64,000 bases of DNA, taken from assembly GCF_002101585.1 (NCBI RefSeq), contig NZ_LQOT01000021.1:50789-114788 (forward strand), written 5' to 3'. A program made the translations under genes and the position numbers. Below, in pieces: positions 49,476 to 60,267 of this stretch. The DNA comes from Mycolicibacter engbaekii (GTDB lineage: Bacteria; Actinomycetota; Actinomycetes; Mycobacteriales; Mycobacteriaceae). The notes below the pieces were generated by a model. That model saw nothing but the letters and a program-made list of their open reading frames with translations. It was not told the DNA's origin and ran no database searches. Position 1 is the first letter of the stretch. Each line of letters opens with the position of its first letter.

Positions 49476-50312
49476 TCAGGCCGGCTCAGCGATCGCGCAA
49501 GTCATCTCCGCGCGGGGCGCAGGCCGGCCGGTGAACAACTCGACCTGGGTGAACGCTTGGTGCAGCAGCATCTGCAGGCCGCTGATCACGGTTCCCCCGG
49601 CGGCGCTGACGGCAGCCGCCAGCGGTGTGGGCCACGGGTCGTAGATCGCGTCCAGCAGCACCGGCACCCCGCCCAGCACCGGGGCGTATCGCGCCGCGAC
49701 CTCGGCCGGCAGTGTGCTGACCAGCACCGAGGCGGCACCGGCCGCCTGGGCCAGGGCCGGGTCGTCGAGGGCACAGAAACGAGCCGACACGCCCATCTCG
49801 GTCGCCAGCGCGACCAGCCGAGCAGCCTTGTCAGGGTTTCGGGCGGCCACCGTGATGTGGCCGATTCCCAGTTCGGCCAGTCCCACCACCGCGGCCGGGG
49901 CGGTGCCGCCCGACCCCAGCACGACGGCCTCCCCGGAGACCGGCCCGGCCGTCCTCAGCGCCCCGGCCACCCCGTCGACGTCGGTGTTGTCGGCCAACCA
50001 CCCGGTCGCGGTGCGTACCAGCGTGTTCGCCGAACCGATGCGCTCGGCGCGCCGGGTCCGCTCGTCGGCCACCGCCAGGGCCGCGAATTTGCCCGGCATG
50101 GTGACCGAGAGTCCGACCCATTCCGGCCCGAGGCCGGCGACCAGTGCGGGCAATTCCTGCGCGCCGCACTCGATGCGTTCGTAGGTCCAGTCCTGCAGGC
50201 CCAGGGCCCGGTAGGCCGCCAGGTGCAGCTGAGGTGAGCGGGAGTGGGCGATCGGCGAGCCCAGTACCGCGGCCCGGCGCGGCCCGGGCTCAGCGGGAAC
50301 TGTCGAGGACAC
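49476..50312 (-). CDS. aroE: Shikimate 5-dehydrogenase
   Basis: A 278-residue NADP-dependent enzyme. The N-terminal substrate domain has VLGSPIAHSRSPQLHLAAY and WVGLSVTMPGKFAAL (the catalytic Lys in SVTMPGK). The cofactor domain has LGSGGTAPAAVVGLAELG. The GTG at 50312 lies 23 bases inside mltG; no later start fits the conserved VLGSPIAHS, so the overlap is real. It probably depends on mltG translation. Confidence 0.92.
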   Translation of the reverse strand: MSSTVPAEPGPRRAAVLGSPIAHSRSPQLHLAAYRALGLQDWTYERIECGAQELPALVAGLGPEWVGLSVTMPGKFAALAVADERTRRAERIGSANTLVRTATGWLADNTDVDGVAGALRTAGPVSGEAVVLGSGGTAPAAVVGLAELGIGHITVAARNPDKAARLVALATEMGVSARFCALDDPALAQAAGAASVLVSTLPAEVAARYAPVLGGVPVLLDAIYDPWPTPLAAAVSAAGGTVISGLQMLLHQAFTQVELFTGRPAPRAEMTCAIAEPA

Positions 50313-51543
50313 CGTTGTCCAGCGCCATCTCGATATTGCTCAGGTGCTGCTGATAGTTGTGGGTGAACAATGTGGTGCCGTCCTTGTCGATCGTCACGAA
50401 GTACAGCCAGTCTCCGGGTTCGGGATGCTCGGCGGCGTTGAGGGCGTCTCTGCCCGGCGAGCAGATCGGCGTGGCCGGCAGTCCCTCGGAGGCATAGGTG
50501 TTCCAGGGCGTCACCTTGGCGCGGTCGGCGTCGGTGGTGGCCACCTCCTGGCGGTCCAGCGGATAGTTGACCGTCGAGTCGAATTCCAGGCGCTGCGGCA
50601 CCCCCAGCCGGTTGTCGATGACCCGGGCCACCTTGGCGAAGTCGTGCGGAAGCGCCTCCCGCTGCACCAGCGAGGCCACCACCAGCATTTCGTAGGGGGT
50701 CATGCCCAACTGTTCAGCGATGGCGGGCAGGCCGGAGCGGTCCAGCTCGGCGCTGCTCTGGCTGATCAGCTTCGCCAGCACGGTCGACGCCGTCGCGGTG
50801 GGATCCACGTTCCAGGTGCCGGCGGTGATCAACCCCTCGATGCGGCGGTGGTCGTGCCCGAGCCGGGTGACCGGCCCCAGCGCCCAGTCCGGGACCGCCA
50901 GGGCCTCGGGAGTCTCGGTCTCGGCGGCGCGCCGCAGCTCTTGGACGGTCAGGCAGTGCCGATCGCCGTTGAGTTCCAGACAGCTGGCCTCGGCGATCAG
51001 CGTGAACAGTCCAGCGGTCACCCGCTCGGTCTTCATGTCGGTGGTGTCGTCGAGCTGGCGCCCTTCGGGAATCACCAGCTTGCCCACCCGGTTCGCCGGG
51101 TCGGTGAGCTGGCGCACCGCACTGGCGGCCGGGATCTCGGTCCGCAGCCGGTAGAAGCCAGGCTGGATCGCCGCAATGGCGGAGTTGCCCTGCGCAGCAC
51201 TGAGGAAGGTCGCGACGTCGGCGATCACCCCGGCACTGCGCAGCGTCTCGCCGACAGCGGTCGTGTAGTCGCCCTCGCGGACCTCGATCAGCACCTGGGG
51301 GCCGCCATCGCCGGTGAAGTCGACCACCGGACCGCGCGCGTGCCACAGCTTGGAGCCCACGAACACCGCGGCGATCAACACCAGGGCAACCGCCCCGGCG
51401 CCAAGACCGCGGACCAGGCGGCGCTGCCGGTTGCGCTGGCGCCGCGACCGTCTCTCACGGGCCCGCTCGGTCCGGCTCATCCGGCGCCGCGGCGGCCCGA
51501 CCGCTGCCGGTTTGGCTCGCTTCCCCGACCTGGCGTCAGACAT
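50290..51543 (-). CDS. mltG: Endolytic murein transglycosylase MltG
   Basis: A 417-residue YceG-family protein. Residues 1-45 are cytoplasmic and very basic ([19 protein letters not shown]), followed by one membrane helix (about 46-66, [21 protein letters not shown]), with the rest outside. The catalytic region is [29 protein letters not shown], and [20 protein letters not shown] is the conserved C-terminal block. It cleaves nascent glycan strands and sets their length. It overlaps ruvX by 8 bases. Confidence 0.92.
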   Translation of the reverse strand: MSDARSGKRAKPAAVGPPRRRMSRTERARERRSRRQRNRQRRLVRGLGAGAVALVLIAAVFVGSKLWHARGPVVDFTGDGGPQVLIEVREGDYTTAVGETLRSAGVIADVATFLSAAQGNSAIAAIQPGFYRLRTEIPAASAVRQLTDPANRVGKLVIPEGRQLDDTTDMKTERVTAGLFTLIAEASCLELNGDRHCLTVQELRRAAETETPEALAVPDWALGPVTRLGHDHRRIEGLITAGTWNVDPTATASTVLAKLISQSSAELDRSGLPAIAEQLGMTPYEMLVVASLVQREALPHDFAKVARVIDNRLGVPQRLEFDSTVNYPLDRQEVATTDADRAKVTPWNTYASEGLPATPICSPGRDALNAAEHPEPGDWLYFVTIDKDGTTLFTHNYQQHLSNIEMALDNGVLDSSR

Positions 51544-52063
51544 CGTCGTCCTCCGTCGGCAGGGCCGAGCCGGTCATCGCCCGGCGCTGGTCGAGCCAGC
51601 TCTGCAGGATCGTCACCGCGGCCGCTTGGTCGATCACCGACCGCTGCCGTTTGGAGCGGACACCGGCCGCGTGCAGGTCACGCGCCGCGCTGACGGTGCT
51701 CAGGCGTTCGTCGGCCAGCCGCACCGGGGCGCGCCGGCCGCGCTGCGCCAGCACCCGCGCCAGGCCGTCGGCCACGCTGAGGGCGTCCTGCGCGGCCGAC
51801 CCGGCCCGGTCCGCCAGGGTCCGGGGCAGGCCCACCACCACTTCGACGACGTCGTATTCATCGGCCAGGTCGGCCAGCCGGCGCAGGTGCGATCCCGACG
51901 AGTGCCGTCGAACGGTCTCCACCGGGGTCGCCAGCAGGCCGTCGGGGTCGCAGCAGGACACGCCGATTCGCACGCTGCCCACATCCACCCCGAGCCGCCG
52001 GCCGCGGCCGGGATCGTCCGGTCCGCCGGGCCGGTCGGGGCTGCGATGGTGGGGTGAGGTCAC
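51536..52063 (-). CDS. ruvX: RuvX / YqgF Holliday-junction resolvase-like protein
   Basis: A 175-residue RNase H-fold nuclease. [19 protein letters not shown] carries the first Asp, [17 protein letters not shown] is the central strand, LADERLSTV holds the Glu and [15 protein letters not shown] the last Asp. Family roles include pre-16S rRNA processing and Holliday-junction resolution. GTG start at 52063, overlapping the alaS stop (GTGA). Confidence 0.93.
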   Translation of the reverse strand: MTSPHHRSPDRPGGPDDPGRGRRLGVDVGSVRIGVSCCDPDGLLATPVETVRRHSSGSHLRRLADLADEYDVVEVVVGLPRTLADRAGSAAQDALSVADGLARVLAQRGRRAPVRLADERLSTVSAARDLHAAGVRSKRQRSVIDQAAAVTILQSWLDQRRAMTGSALPTEDDDV

Positions 52064-54756
52064 GCCGGCGCGCTCCGGGCGACCGCCGCGCGGAGGGCCG
52101 CCAACGCGGCATCGATTCCGCCGGGGTCCTTGCCGGAGCCCTGCGCCAAGTCGGCCTTGCCGCCGCCGCGGCCCGAGACCGCCGCCGCCACATCCTTGAC
52201 CAGATCGTCTGCGCGCAGCCCGAGTTCCTGCGCGGCGGCGTTGGCGGCCACCACGTAGGGCACGCTGTCTGCGCCGTCGGCGATCAGCGCCACCACCGCG
52301 GCCTCCTGCCCCAGCTTGCCGCGAATATCGCCGACCAGCGACCGCAGGTCGCCGGCACCGATGCCCGCGGGCATCCGCTGCGCCACGAGACGGACGTCAC
52401 CGACCTTCTCGGCGCCGGCCGCGGCGGTCGAGGCCGCCGCCCGCGCATTGGCCAGCCGGACGCGGTCCAGTTCCTTCTCGGCCGCGCGCAGCCGTTCCAC
52501 CAGCGTCGCCACCCGGGCGGGCACTTCCTCGGAGGGCACCTTCAGCGAGGAGGCCAGGCCGGCCATCAGTGCACGCTCCTTGGCCAGATGCCGGAAAGAG
52601 TCCAGCCCCACGTAGGCCTCGACGCGGCGCACCCCGGAGCCGACCGAGGATTCGCCCAGGATGGTCACCGGACCGATCTGCGCCGAGCTGCCCACATGCG
52701 TCCCGCCGCACAGCTCCAGGGAGAAGGGGCCGCCGATCTCGACGACCCGCACCTTCTCCGGGTAGCGCTCGCCGAACATCGCCATGGCCCCCATGGCCTT
52801 GGCCTTCTCGAGCTCTTCGGTGAAGGTGTGGACCTCGAAGTCAGCCTGTACGGCCTCGTTGGTGACCTCCTCGACCTGGCGGCGCTGCTCATCGGAGAGC
52901 GCCCCCTGCCAGTTGAAGTCGAACCGCAGATAGCCCGGCCGGTTCAGCGAGCCGGCCTGAACAGCGTTGGGCCCCAGCACTTGCCGCAACGCGGCGTGCA
53001 CCATGTGGGTGCCCGAGTGGCCTTGGGTGGCACCCTTGCGCCAGGTGGGGTCGACGGCCGCGGTGACCGTGTCGCCCTCGACGAATTCGCCGGATTCGAC
53101 GTTGACCCGGTGCACGAACAGCGTCTGAGCGATCTTCTGCACGTCGGTCACCATGGCCTTGGACGGCCCGGCGGTGATGGTCCCCACATCGGCGATCTGC
53201 CCACCGGCCTCGGCGTAGAGCGGGGTGCGGTCGAGCACCAGCTCGACGCGATCGGGGTGCCCCCCGACACCGGCCGTGTCGTGGGAGACCACGGGCACCC
53301 GCTTGCCGTCGACGAAGATGCCCAGAATGCGGGCGTCGGTGGTGAGCGTGTCGAACCCGGTGAACTCGGTGGGTCCGGCGTCGATCAGCTCCCGGTAGGC
53401 GGTCAAGTCGGCGTGCGCGTGCTTGCGGGCGGCCGCGTCGGCTTTGGCGCGCCGGCGCTGCTCGGCCATCAGGGCGCGGAAACCGGACTCGTCGACCTGC
53501 AGACCGGCCTCCGAGGCCATCTCCAAGGTGAGTTCGATCGGAAAACCGTAGGTGTCGTGCAGGGTGAAGGCATCGCTGCCGGACAGCACCGTGACCCCGG
53601 CGGCCTTGGTCGCCGCCGCCGCTTCGTCGAACAGCTTGGATCCCGACGCCAGGGTCCGGTTGAACGCGGTCTCCTCGGCCACGGCGATCCGGCTGATCCG
53701 GTCGAAGTCGGTGACCAATTCCGGATATGACGGCCCCATGGCGTCGCGCACGGTGGCCATCAGGTCGCCGACTATCGGACCCTCGATACCCAGCAGCTTG
53801 GCCGAGCGGATCACCCGGCGCAGCAGCCGGCGCAGCACATAGCCGCGGCCGTCATTGCCCGGGCTCACCCCGTCGCCGATCAGGATCGCCGCGGTGCGGG
53901 AGTGATCGGCGATGATCCGATAGCGCACGTCGTCGGCTTGGTTGCCGGTGTTGTAGCCGCGCGGCGCCCGGGTCGCGACCAGGTCGATGACCGGGCGGAC
54001 CAGATCGGTCTCGTAGACGTTGGGCACGCCCTGGAGCAGGAAGGCGACCCGCTCGATCCCCATCCCGGTGTCGATGTTCTGGCGCGGCAGCGGTCCGAGG
54101 ATCTCGAAGTCCTCCTTGGAGGTGCCCTCGCCCCGCTCGTTCTGCATGAAGACGAGGTTCCAGATCTCGATGTAGCGGTCCTCGTTGGCCACCGGCCCGC
54201 CGTCGACACCGAACTCCGGGCCGCGGTCGTAGTAGATCTCCGACGACGGTCCGCACGGTCCCGGGATACCCATCGACCAGTAGTTGTCGGCCATGCCGCG
54301 GCGCTGGATCCGCTCGAGCGGCAGTCCCGCGATCTCCTGCCACAACGCGATGGCCTCGTCGTCGTCGAGATAGACAGTGGCCCACAGCCGTTCCGGGTCC
54401 AGCCCGTATCCGCCGTTATCGACACTGTTGGTCAGCAGCGTCCAGGCCAGCTCGATGGCGCCGCGCTTGAAATAGTCGCCGAACGAGAAGTTGCCGGCCA
54501 TCTGGAAGAAGGTGTTGTGCCGGGTGGTGATGCCCACCTCGTCGATGTCCGGGGTCCGGATGCACTTTTGGATGCTCGTGGCAGTGGCATACGGAGGGGT
54601 CTGTTGGCCCAGGAAATACGGCACGAACTGCACCATGCCCGCATTGATGAACAACAGGTTGGGGTCATCCAGGATGACCGAAGCGCTCGGCACTTCGGTG
54701 TGGCCCGCTTTCACGAAGTGATCGAGGAAGCGCTTCCTGATCTCGTGTGTCTGCAC
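52060..54756 (-). CDS. alaS: Alanyl-tRNA synthetase
   Basis: An 898-residue class II synthetase. The N-terminal catalytic domain starts [30 protein letters not shown], with [15 protein letters not shown]. The editing domain has the zinc pair [14 protein letters not shown] and [14 protein letters not shown]. The C-Ala domain ends [14 protein letters not shown] with an expected DHHA1 glycine-rich motif. Length and motifs are complete. It is coupled to ruvX-mltG-aroE downstream. Confidence 0.97.
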   Translation of the reverse strand: MQTHEIRKRFLDHFVKAGHTEVPSASVILDDPNLLFINAGMVQFVPYFLGQQTPPYATATSIQKCIRTPDIDEVGITTRHNTFFQMAGNFSFGDYFKRGAIELAWTLLTNSVDNGGYGLDPERLWATVYLDDDEAIALWQEIAGLPLERIQRRGMADNYWSMGIPGPCGPSSEIYYDRGPEFGVDGGPVANEDRYIEIWNLVFMQNERGEGTSKEDFEILGPLPRQNIDTGMGIERVAFLLQGVPNVYETDLVRPVIDLVATRAPRGYNTGNQADDVRYRIIADHSRTAAILIGDGVSPGNDGRGYVLRRLLRRVIRSAKLLGIEGPIVGDLMATVRDAMGPSYPELVTDFDRISRIAVAEETAFNRTLASGSKLFDEAAAATKAAGVTVLSGSDAFTLHDTYGFPIELTLEMASEAGLQVDESGFRALMAEQRRRAKADAAARKHAHADLTAYRELIDAGPTEFTGFDTLTTDARILGIFVDGKRVPVVSHDTAGVGGHPDRVELVLDRTPLYAEAGGQIADVGTITAGPSKAMVTDVQKIAQTLFVHRVNVESGEFVEGDTVTAAVDPTWRKGATQGHSGTHMVHAALRQVLGPNAVQAGSLNRPGYLRFDFNWQGALSDEQRRQVEEVTNEAVQADFEVHTFTEELEKAKAMGAMAMFGERYPEKVRVVEIGGPFSLELCGGTHVGSSAQIGPVTILGESSVGSGVRRVEAYVGLDSFRHLAKERALMAGLASSLKVPSEEVPARVATLVERLRAAEKELDRVRLANARAAASTAAAGAEKVGDVRLVAQRMPAGIGAGDLRSLVGDIRGKLGQEAAVVALIADGADSVPYVVAANAAAQELGLRADDLVKDVAAAVSGRGGGKADLAQGSGKDPGGIDAALAALRAAVARSAPA

Positions 54757-54840
54757 TTTCTATCGCTTCCCGCCGTCTCGCCCGTTTCGACGGCACTACA
54801 GTACCGGTCTGCCGATCGTCGCCTCGGCAGGCAAGGATCC

Positions 54841-55251
54841 TCAGGTGGCGTCGGCACCGACAAAGCTCAGTCGCACGCTGCGGCGAGGGTTGTCACGGTT
54901 GAGGTCGACCAGAACCACCGACTGCCAGATTCCCAGAAGTGGCTCGCCGTTCGCCACCGGAACGGTGATCGACGGCGCCACGATCGCCGGCAACACATGG
55001 TCGGCCCCGTGCCCCGGCGACCCGTGCGCGTGGCGATAGCGGTCGTCGCGCGGCAGGAGTCGCTCCAGCGTGGCGACCAGATCGGAGTCGGACCCGGCGC
55101 CCGTCTCGATGATCGCCACTCCCGCCGTCGCGTGCGGCACGAAGACGTTGCACAGCCCGTCACCGTGGCCGGCGCAGAACGAGCGCACCTGCGCGGTCAG
55201 GTCGACGGTTTGACGCCGGGAGGTGTCGACATCGAGCACTTCGGTGTTCAC
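54841..55251 (-). CDS. YjbQ/UPF0047-family protein (Rv2556c type)
   Basis: A 136-residue single-domain protein. [16 protein letters not shown] and [22 protein letters not shown] with its conserved His residues, then [24 protein letters not shown], are the family's characteristic segments. Some YjbQ proteins have weak thiamine phosphate synthase activity; the true role is unknown. GTG 55251 gives the normal family length; the longer frame to 55326 has no similarity. Confidence 0.85.
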   Translation of the reverse strand: MNTEVLDVDTSRRQTVDLTAQVRSFCAGHGDGLCNVFVPHATAGVAIIETGAGSDSDLVATLERLLPRDDRYRHAHGSPGHGADHVLPAIVAPSITVPVANGEPLLGIWQSVVLVDLNRDNPRRSVRLSFVGADAT

Positions 55252-55456
55252 GCTGTCCAGCCTACGGACGTTCCGGCGGGCTCCGTCAGTCCACGTAACC
55301 GCGCTCGTCCGGGTCCAACCGTGCACGTTTTCCTGCGGCCGCGACGCAGCTCCGGATGAGCCGAATTGCCTATTGCCACACCCCCTTCGGCGGAGGAGGG
55401 TGGTACCTAGGCCGGTGGCGTCACCGGGGCGCTACCCCGTTCAAGGGAGCCCTATC

Positions 55457-56077
55457 GTGTACGCACGCTCCACCACTGTGATCGCGCAATCCTTACCGCT
55501 TGACGAGGGGATTGCACATATTCGTGATGAGGTCATGCCCGCACTCCAACAGATCGATGGGTGTGTGGGTGTGTCGCTGTTGGTCGATCGACAGACTGGC
55601 CGCTGCATCGCTACCACTTCGTGGGAGACCAAGGAGGCGATGCAATCCAGCACCGAGCATGTCCGGCCGATTCGGGACCGGGCCGCGATGACGTTCGGCG
55701 GATCGCCCACCGTCGAAGAGTGGGACATTGTGGCGCTGCACCGCGACCACCCCACGCACGCCGGCGCATGCGTCCGGGCCACCTGGGTGAAAGTGCCACC
55801 GGAGCGGATGGACGAAGGCATCGAGTACTACAAGTCATCGGTGCTACCGCAACTCGAGGGTCTCGACGGGTTCAGCAGCGCGAGCCTGATGGTCGACCGT
55901 GCATCGGGCCGCGGCGTCTCGTGTACCACGTTCGACAGCCAGGCAGCCATGGAGCGAAGCCGCGACCAGGCGGCTGAGATCAAAGCTCAATCGATGCGGG
56001 AGGCCGGCGCTGAAGAACTCGACGAGTGCGAGTTCGAACTGGCACTGGCTCACTTGAGAGTGCCCGAACTGGCGTAG
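55457..56077 (+). CDS. Two-module stress protein related to Rv2557/Rv2558
   Basis: A 206-residue protein built of two similar modules (about 1-100 and 105-200) with an antibiotic-biosynthesis-monooxygenase-like ferredoxin fold: each has a [14 protein letters not shown] / [14 protein letters not shown] helix, then [16 protein letters not shown] / [17 protein letters not shown]. tuberculosis carries two neighbouring paralogues, Rv2557 and Rv2558, induced by starvation; only one copy is present here. GTG start at 55457 with AAGGGAG about 8 bases upstream. Function unknown. Confidence 0.82.
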   Translation: MYARSTTVIAQSLPLDEGIAHIRDEVMPALQQIDGCVGVSLLVDRQTGRCIATTSWETKEAMQSSTEHVRPIRDRAAMTFGGSPTVEEWDIVALHRDHPTHAGACVRATWVKVPPERMDEGIEYYKSSVLPQLEGLDGFSSASLMVDRASGRGVSCTTFDSQAAMERSRDQAAEIKAQSMREAGAEELDECEFELALAHLRVPELA

Positions 56078-56091
56078 CGGGCTGGTCGCCG

Positions 56092-57426
56092 TCACGGTCG
56101 ACGGCGAATGATCGCGCGCAGCCGCGCCAGGCGCCCGCTGATCTCGCGTTCGGCTCCCCGGCTGGTGGGCTGGTAGTAGTCCACGCCCACCAGATCGTCG
56201 GGCGGATACTGCTGCGGCACCACCCCGTCGGGATGGTCGTGGGCGTAGCGGTAGCCCACCGCGTTGCCCAGTGACTGCGCTCCCGCGTAATGCCCGTCGC
56301 GCAGGTGCGCCGGAACCGCCCCGGCCTTGCCGGCCCGGATGTCGGCCATCGCCGCGCCCAGCGCTGTGGTCACGGCGTTGGACTTCGGAGCGGTCGCCAG
56401 GTGCACGGTGGCGTGCGCCAAGGTGAGCTGCGCCTCGGGCATGCCGATCAGCGCGACGGTCTGCGCGGCGGCCACCGCGGTCTGCAGCGCGGTCGGGTCG
56501 CCCATCCCGATGTCTTCGCTGGCCAGGATCATCAGCCGGCGCGCGATGAACCGCGGGTCCTCCCCCGCGACCAGCATCCGGGCCAGGTAGTGCAACGCGG
56601 CGTCGACGTCGGAGCCGCGCACCGATTTGATGAAGGCGCTGATGACGTCGTAGTGCTGGTCGCCGTCGCGGTCGTAGCGCACCGCAGCCTGGTCCAGGGA
56701 ACCCTCGACGATCTCCACGGTCACCCGCTGGCCGGCCTCAGCAGCCACTTCCAGCGCGGTCAAGGCCCGGCGGGCGTCGCCGGCGGCCAACCGAACCAGC
56801 AGGTCGACGGCGTCGGGTGTCACCTCGATGCGCCCGCCCAGGCCGCGTTCGTCATCGATGGCGCGCCGCACCACGGTGGCGATGTCCTCGGGCCCCAGCG
56901 GCCGCAGCTGCAGGATCAGCGACCGGCTCAGCAGCGGGGCGACCACCGAGAACGACGGGTTCTCGGTGGTGGCGGCCACCAGCAGCACCACCCGGTTCTC
57001 CACCGCGGCCAGCAACGCGTCCTGCTGGGTCTTGGAGAACCGGTGCACCTCATCGATGAACAACACGGTCTGCTCGCCGTAGGCGGCCGCGCGTCGCGCG
57101 GTGTCGATCACGGCGCGCACCTCTTTGACCCCGGCACTCAGCGCCGAGAGCGCCTCGAAGCGCCGGCCGGTAGCGCCGGAGATCAGCGAGGCCAGCGTGG
57201 TCTTTCCGGTGCCGGGCGGGCCGTAGAGAATGACCGAGGCAGCCCCGGAGCCGTCGACCAGCCGGCGCAGCGGAGACCCCTGCCCCAGCAGGTGATCCTG
57301 GCCGACCACCTCGTCGAGGGACGCCGGACGCATCCGCACCGCCAACGGCGTGGACGGGGCCGCGCCGGGTTCGGGCGCCGGCGCCCCGGTGAGGTCGAAC
57401 AGTCCGTCGGACACGCCTTCAGGCAT
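56092..57426 (-). CDS. rarA: Replication-associated recombination protein A (RarA/MgsA AAA+ ATPase)
   Basis: A 444-residue clamp-loader-like AAA+ protein. Walker A is [17 protein letters not shown], Walker B is [20 protein letters not shown], and the sensor/arginine segments [15 protein letters not shown] and [17 protein letters not shown] follow. The C-terminal MgsA tetramerisation region contains [22 protein letters not shown]. It acts at stalled replication forks. The orthologue is Rv2559c. Confidence 0.94.
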   Translation of the reverse strand: MPEGVSDGLFDLTGAPAPEPGAAPSTPLAVRMRPASLDEVVGQDHLLGQGSPLRRLVDGSGAASVILYGPPGTGKTTLASLISGATGRRFEALSALSAGVKEVRAVIDTARRAAAYGEQTVLFIDEVHRFSKTQQDALLAAVENRVVLLVAATTENPSFSVVAPLLSRSLILQLRPLGPEDIATVVRRAIDDERGLGGRIEVTPDAVDLLVRLAAGDARRALTALEVAAEAGQRVTVEIVEGSLDQAAVRYDRDGDQHYDVISAFIKSVRGSDVDAALHYLARMLVAGEDPRFIARRLMILASEDIGMGDPTALQTAVAAAQTVALIGMPEAQLTLAHATVHLATAPKSNAVTTALGAAMADIRAGKAGAVPAHLRDGHYAGAQSLGNAVGYRYAHDHPDGVVPQQYPPDDLVGVDYYQPTSRGAEREISGRLARLRAIIRRRP

Positions 57427-57452
57427 ACCATTCCCGCCTGGACGCCGTGACG

Positions 57453-58562
57453 TCAGCGGTGCATGATCACGCCACGGATGTTCTTGCCGTCGCGCAGGTC
57501 CTGGTAACCCTCGTTGACCTGCTCCAGGGTGTACCGGCGGGTGATGAGCTCGTCGAGCTTGAGCTGGCCGGCGTCGTAGAGGCGCAGCAGCCGCACGATG
57601 TCGTACTGCGGGTTCGCCCCTCCGAACAGCGTGCCTTTGATCGTCTTTCCGAACAGCGCCAGCATCGTGCCCGACACCTGCACATCGAGGTCCTCCAAGC
57701 GGGCCATCGCCGCGATGACCACGGTGCCGCCCTTACCGACGGTGTTGATTGCGGCGGTCGTCACCGCCTCACCCAAGTCACCGACGGTGATCAGCGCCTG
57801 GTCGGCCATCTGCCCCCAGGTCAGTTCGGCGATCTTGTCCATCGCCTCATCAGCGGTGGCGAACGCATGCGTGGCACCCAGCTTCAAGGCGGTCTCGCGT
57901 TTGAACTCCACCGGGTCGACCGCCACCACATACTTTGCACCGGCGTGCGCGGCGCCCTGTACGGCGTTGATGCCGACCCCGCCGATGCCATAGACCACCA
58001 CGGTGTCACCGGCGCGCACCCCACCGTCATAGTTGGCCGTCGCCCAGCCGGTGGGCACTCCGCAGCCGGCCAGTACCGCGGTTTCCAGGGGCAGCCAGTC
58101 GTCGACCTTGACCACCGAGTGCTGCGAGACCGTGGCCCGCTCCGCGAAGGTGCCCAACATGCAGAACCCGCCGTAATCGGTTCCACCCGAGTGGAAGCGG
58201 AAGGTGCCGTCGGGCATACAGCCCTCCAGGATGGTGGCTCCCATGTCGCACAGGTTCTGCCGCCCGGTCGAGCAGTACCGGCAGGCCCCGCAGCTGGGGA
58301 TGAAACAGCACACCACGTGATCGCCGGGTTTGACCTTGGTGACCCCTGGACCGACGTCCTCGATGATCCCCGAGCCCTCGTGCCCGCCGACGATCGGGAA
58401 CCGGGACGGCCAGTCGCCGTCGGCCAGGTGCAGGTCCGAATGGCACAGTCCGGCGGCGACGAACTTGATCAGCACCTCGCCCGGGCCGGGCCCGTCGAGG
58501 TCGAGCTCCACGATCTCGAATGGCTTGTTGGGCGCATGGGCCACGGCGGCAATTGTTTTCAT
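57453..58562 (-). CDS. Zinc-dependent (NDMA-type) alcohol dehydrogenase
   Basis: A 369-residue medium-chain dehydrogenase. The catalytic zinc is held in [14 protein letters not shown] and [13 protein letters not shown] (plus a later Cys in AGCGVPTGW); the structural zinc lobe is [15 protein letters not shown]; the NAD motif is [16 protein letters not shown]. It resembles the mycobacterial enzymes that tightly bind NAD and can use NDMA as acceptor. I chose ATG 58562 (MKTIAAV) instead of 58574. Substrate is not defined. Confidence 0.88.
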   Translation of the reverse strand: MKTIAAVAHAPNKPFEIVELDLDGPGPGEVLIKFVAAGLCHSDLHLADGDWPSRFPIVGGHEGSGIIEDVGPGVTKVKPGDHVVCCFIPSCGACRYCSTGRQNLCDMGATILEGCMPDGTFRFHSGGTDYGGFCMLGTFAERATVSQHSVVKVDDWLPLETAVLAGCGVPTGWATANYDGGVRAGDTVVVYGIGGVGINAVQGAAHAGAKYVVAVDPVEFKRETALKLGATHAFATADEAMDKIAELTWGQMADQALITVGDLGEAVTTAAINTVGKGGTVVIAAMARLEDLDVQVSGTMLALFGKTIKGTLFGGANPQYDIVRLLRLYDAGQLKLDELITRRYTLEQVNEGYQDLRDGKNIRGVIMHR

Positions 58563-58638
58563 GGGCACATCCAACCGGCTCGGCGCACTCCAGCGGCCCG
58601 GTTCAGCGGAAAAGCCGCCTCTCCTGCGTCGAGGCTCG

Positions 58639-59481
58639 CTAACCGCCGGGTTGCGTCACGAAGTCGATCAGTTCCTCGACCCGGCCGATCAGCTCGGGCT
58701 CCAGATCGGTCCAGTCCCGCACCCGGCCGCGGATGCGTTGCCAGGCGGCCGCGATGTCGGCCTGCCCGTTGTGCGGCCAGCCCAGGGCGTCGCAGATACC
58801 GTGCTTGAACTCCACATTGCGCGGGATCTTCGGCCACGCCCGCAGCCCCAGTCGCGCCGGCTTCACCGCCTGCCAGATGTCGACGTAGGGATGCCCCACG
58901 ATCAGGGTGTGGGCGCCGCCCGGCCCCCGGCGCACCGTCTCGGCGATCCGGGTCTCTTTGGATCCCGCGACCAGGTGATCGACGAGCACGCCGAGCCGGC
59001 GGCCGGGTCCGGGCCGGAATTCGGCGACGATTGCCGCCAGATCGTCGATGCCACCGAGGTACTCGACCACCACTCCCTCGACGCGCAGGTCCTCACCCCA
59101 GACCTGTTCGACCAGTTCGGCGTCGTGGCGGCCCTCCACATAGATCCGGCTGGCCAGCGCGACCTTGGCCCGCGCTCCGGGCACCGCCACCGAGCCCGAC
59201 GCCGTGCGGGCCGGCGGGCGGGCAGCGGCCGGCCGGGGCTCGGTCAGGATCACCGGCTTGCCGTCGATGAGATAACCGGGGCCGACGGGAAAACCGCGGG
59301 TACGCCCGTGCCGGTCCTCTAAGTCCATCCGTCCGTAGGCGACTCGCACGACGGCGCCGACGAAGCCGCTCTGGGCGTCTTCGACCACCATGCCGCGTTG
59401 CACGGGGACCTCGACCGAGCGGATCTTGCGGGCGGTGTGCGGGTTGTCGGCGAGGATGTCGGATCCATAGCGGTCTGCCAC
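58639..59481 (-). CDS. DUF3097-family protein with TOPRIM-like segment
   Basis: A 280-residue actinobacterial protein of unknown function. RIYVEGRHDAELVEQVWGEDL resembles the first (Glu-bearing) strand of TOPRIM domains. LGGIDDLAAIV and GVLVDHLVAGSKE are where the acidic DxD strand would be, although only one Asp is clear. The N-terminal 80 residues form a separate beta-rich domain. This points to a nucleic-acid enzyme, but weakly. It starts with ATG at 59481. Confidence 0.75.
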   Translation of the reverse strand: MADRYGSDILADNPHTARKIRSVEVPVQRGMVVEDAQSGFVGAVVRVAYGRMDLEDRHGRTRGFPVGPGYLIDGKPVILTEPRPAAARPPARTASGSVAVPGARAKVALASRIYVEGRHDAELVEQVWGEDLRVEGVVVEYLGGIDDLAAIVAEFRPGPGRRLGVLVDHLVAGSKETRIAETVRRGPGGAHTLIVGHPYVDIWQAVKPARLGLRAWPKIPRNVEFKHGICDALGWPHNGQADIAAAWQRIRGRVRDWTDLEPELIGRVEELIDFVTQPGG

Positions 59482-59574
59482 CCGAGGCAGCCTAGGGGCG
59501 CACGGGCGCGCTGCGAGTGAACCGGACGCGCGATTCCAGCGATTTTTTCCGGGCGGCGGCGCGGCCAGCGTTCA

Positions 59575-59832
59575 GACGCCTCAGTTGTCACTCTTGACAC
59601 AACAGCCACTTGAGTAACACCAGTCACTCAATAACTTCTTAATTTCTAAGAGATCTCTCGCAACATACGTAACAGTAACAACTCAGTTAACTAGAACATC
59701 TATTTTCACTTTTGCCCCAATAAGAACAATAAACTCATTTGCATCATTAGGTGACCGAAATGTGTTTTTTTATCATTCATCGCGTTATGCTCTGAAACCT
59801 CATTGATATACACCTATCACGGAGGTTGTGAT
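59575..59832. other. AT-rich leader/promoter region of the rpf gene
   Basis: Bases 59581-59820 contain 87 G or C in 240 (36%), against roughly two-thirds GC elsewhere in the window. There is no supported gene in the gap 59482-59832. The region includes several TA-rich stretches, a run of eight T at about 59765, and a GGAGG ribosome binding site just before the rpf start. No c-di-AMP riboswitch pattern is recognised. Confidence 0.85.
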
Positions 59833-60261
59833 ATGTACCGGAACACGACACGGCGTGTCGTGCGGTTCGGACGCCAACGGCTGAGATGGGCCACGTCCGG
59901 GCTGATCACCGGGGGGATCATGGGCACCATGCTGTCCTCGGCGGGGGTAGCCCACGCCGACAATATGGCGATCGGCTGGGACGCGGTCGCACAATGCGAA
60001 TCGGGCGGTAATTGGGCCGCCGACACCGGGAACGGCTTTTACGGCGGACTGCAGTTCAAACCGTCGACGTGGCGCGCATTCGGCGGGGTGGGGTCACCGG
60101 CGAAGGCGACTCGCGAGCAACAGATCGCCGTAGCCAACCGGGTCCTCGACGAGCAGGGCCCCTACGCCTGGCCGAAATGCGGACCGGGCCGGGTATTTCC
60201 GTCATCGGTCAAAGGCTGGGTGCCGCCGGCCATGCGCCAGCTGCTCAAGCCGTTCTGGTGA
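59833..60261 (+). CDS. Resuscitation-promoting factor, small Rpf type (RpfC/E-like)
   Basis: A 142-residue secreted muralytic enzyme. Signal peptide 1-42, with cleavage expected after SSAGVAHA. The mature protein is just the Rpf domain (about 43-120): [25 protein letters not shown] has catalytic Glu56, flanked by Cys55 and Cys116 (PKCGPG), the likely disulfide. Rpf proteins cleave peptidoglycan and wake non-growing cells. ATG 59833 is 7 bases after a perfect GGAGG; the upstream alternative start has no signal. A regulatory link with the AT-rich leader is likely. Confidence 0.93.
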   Translation: MYRNTTRRVVRFGRQRLRWATSGLITGGIMGTMLSSAGVAHADNMAIGWDAVAQCESGGNWAADTGNGFYGGLQFKPSTWRAFGGVGSPAKATREQQIAVANRVLDEQGPYAWPKCGPGRVFPSSVKGWVPPAMRQLLKPFW

Positions 60262-60267
60262 GCGCGC

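Noticed and set aside
59482..59832. c-di-AMP (ydaO) riboswitch upstream of rpf
   Set aside because: Some mycobacterial rpf genes have one, but the conserved GC-rich core is not visible in this AT-rich leader.
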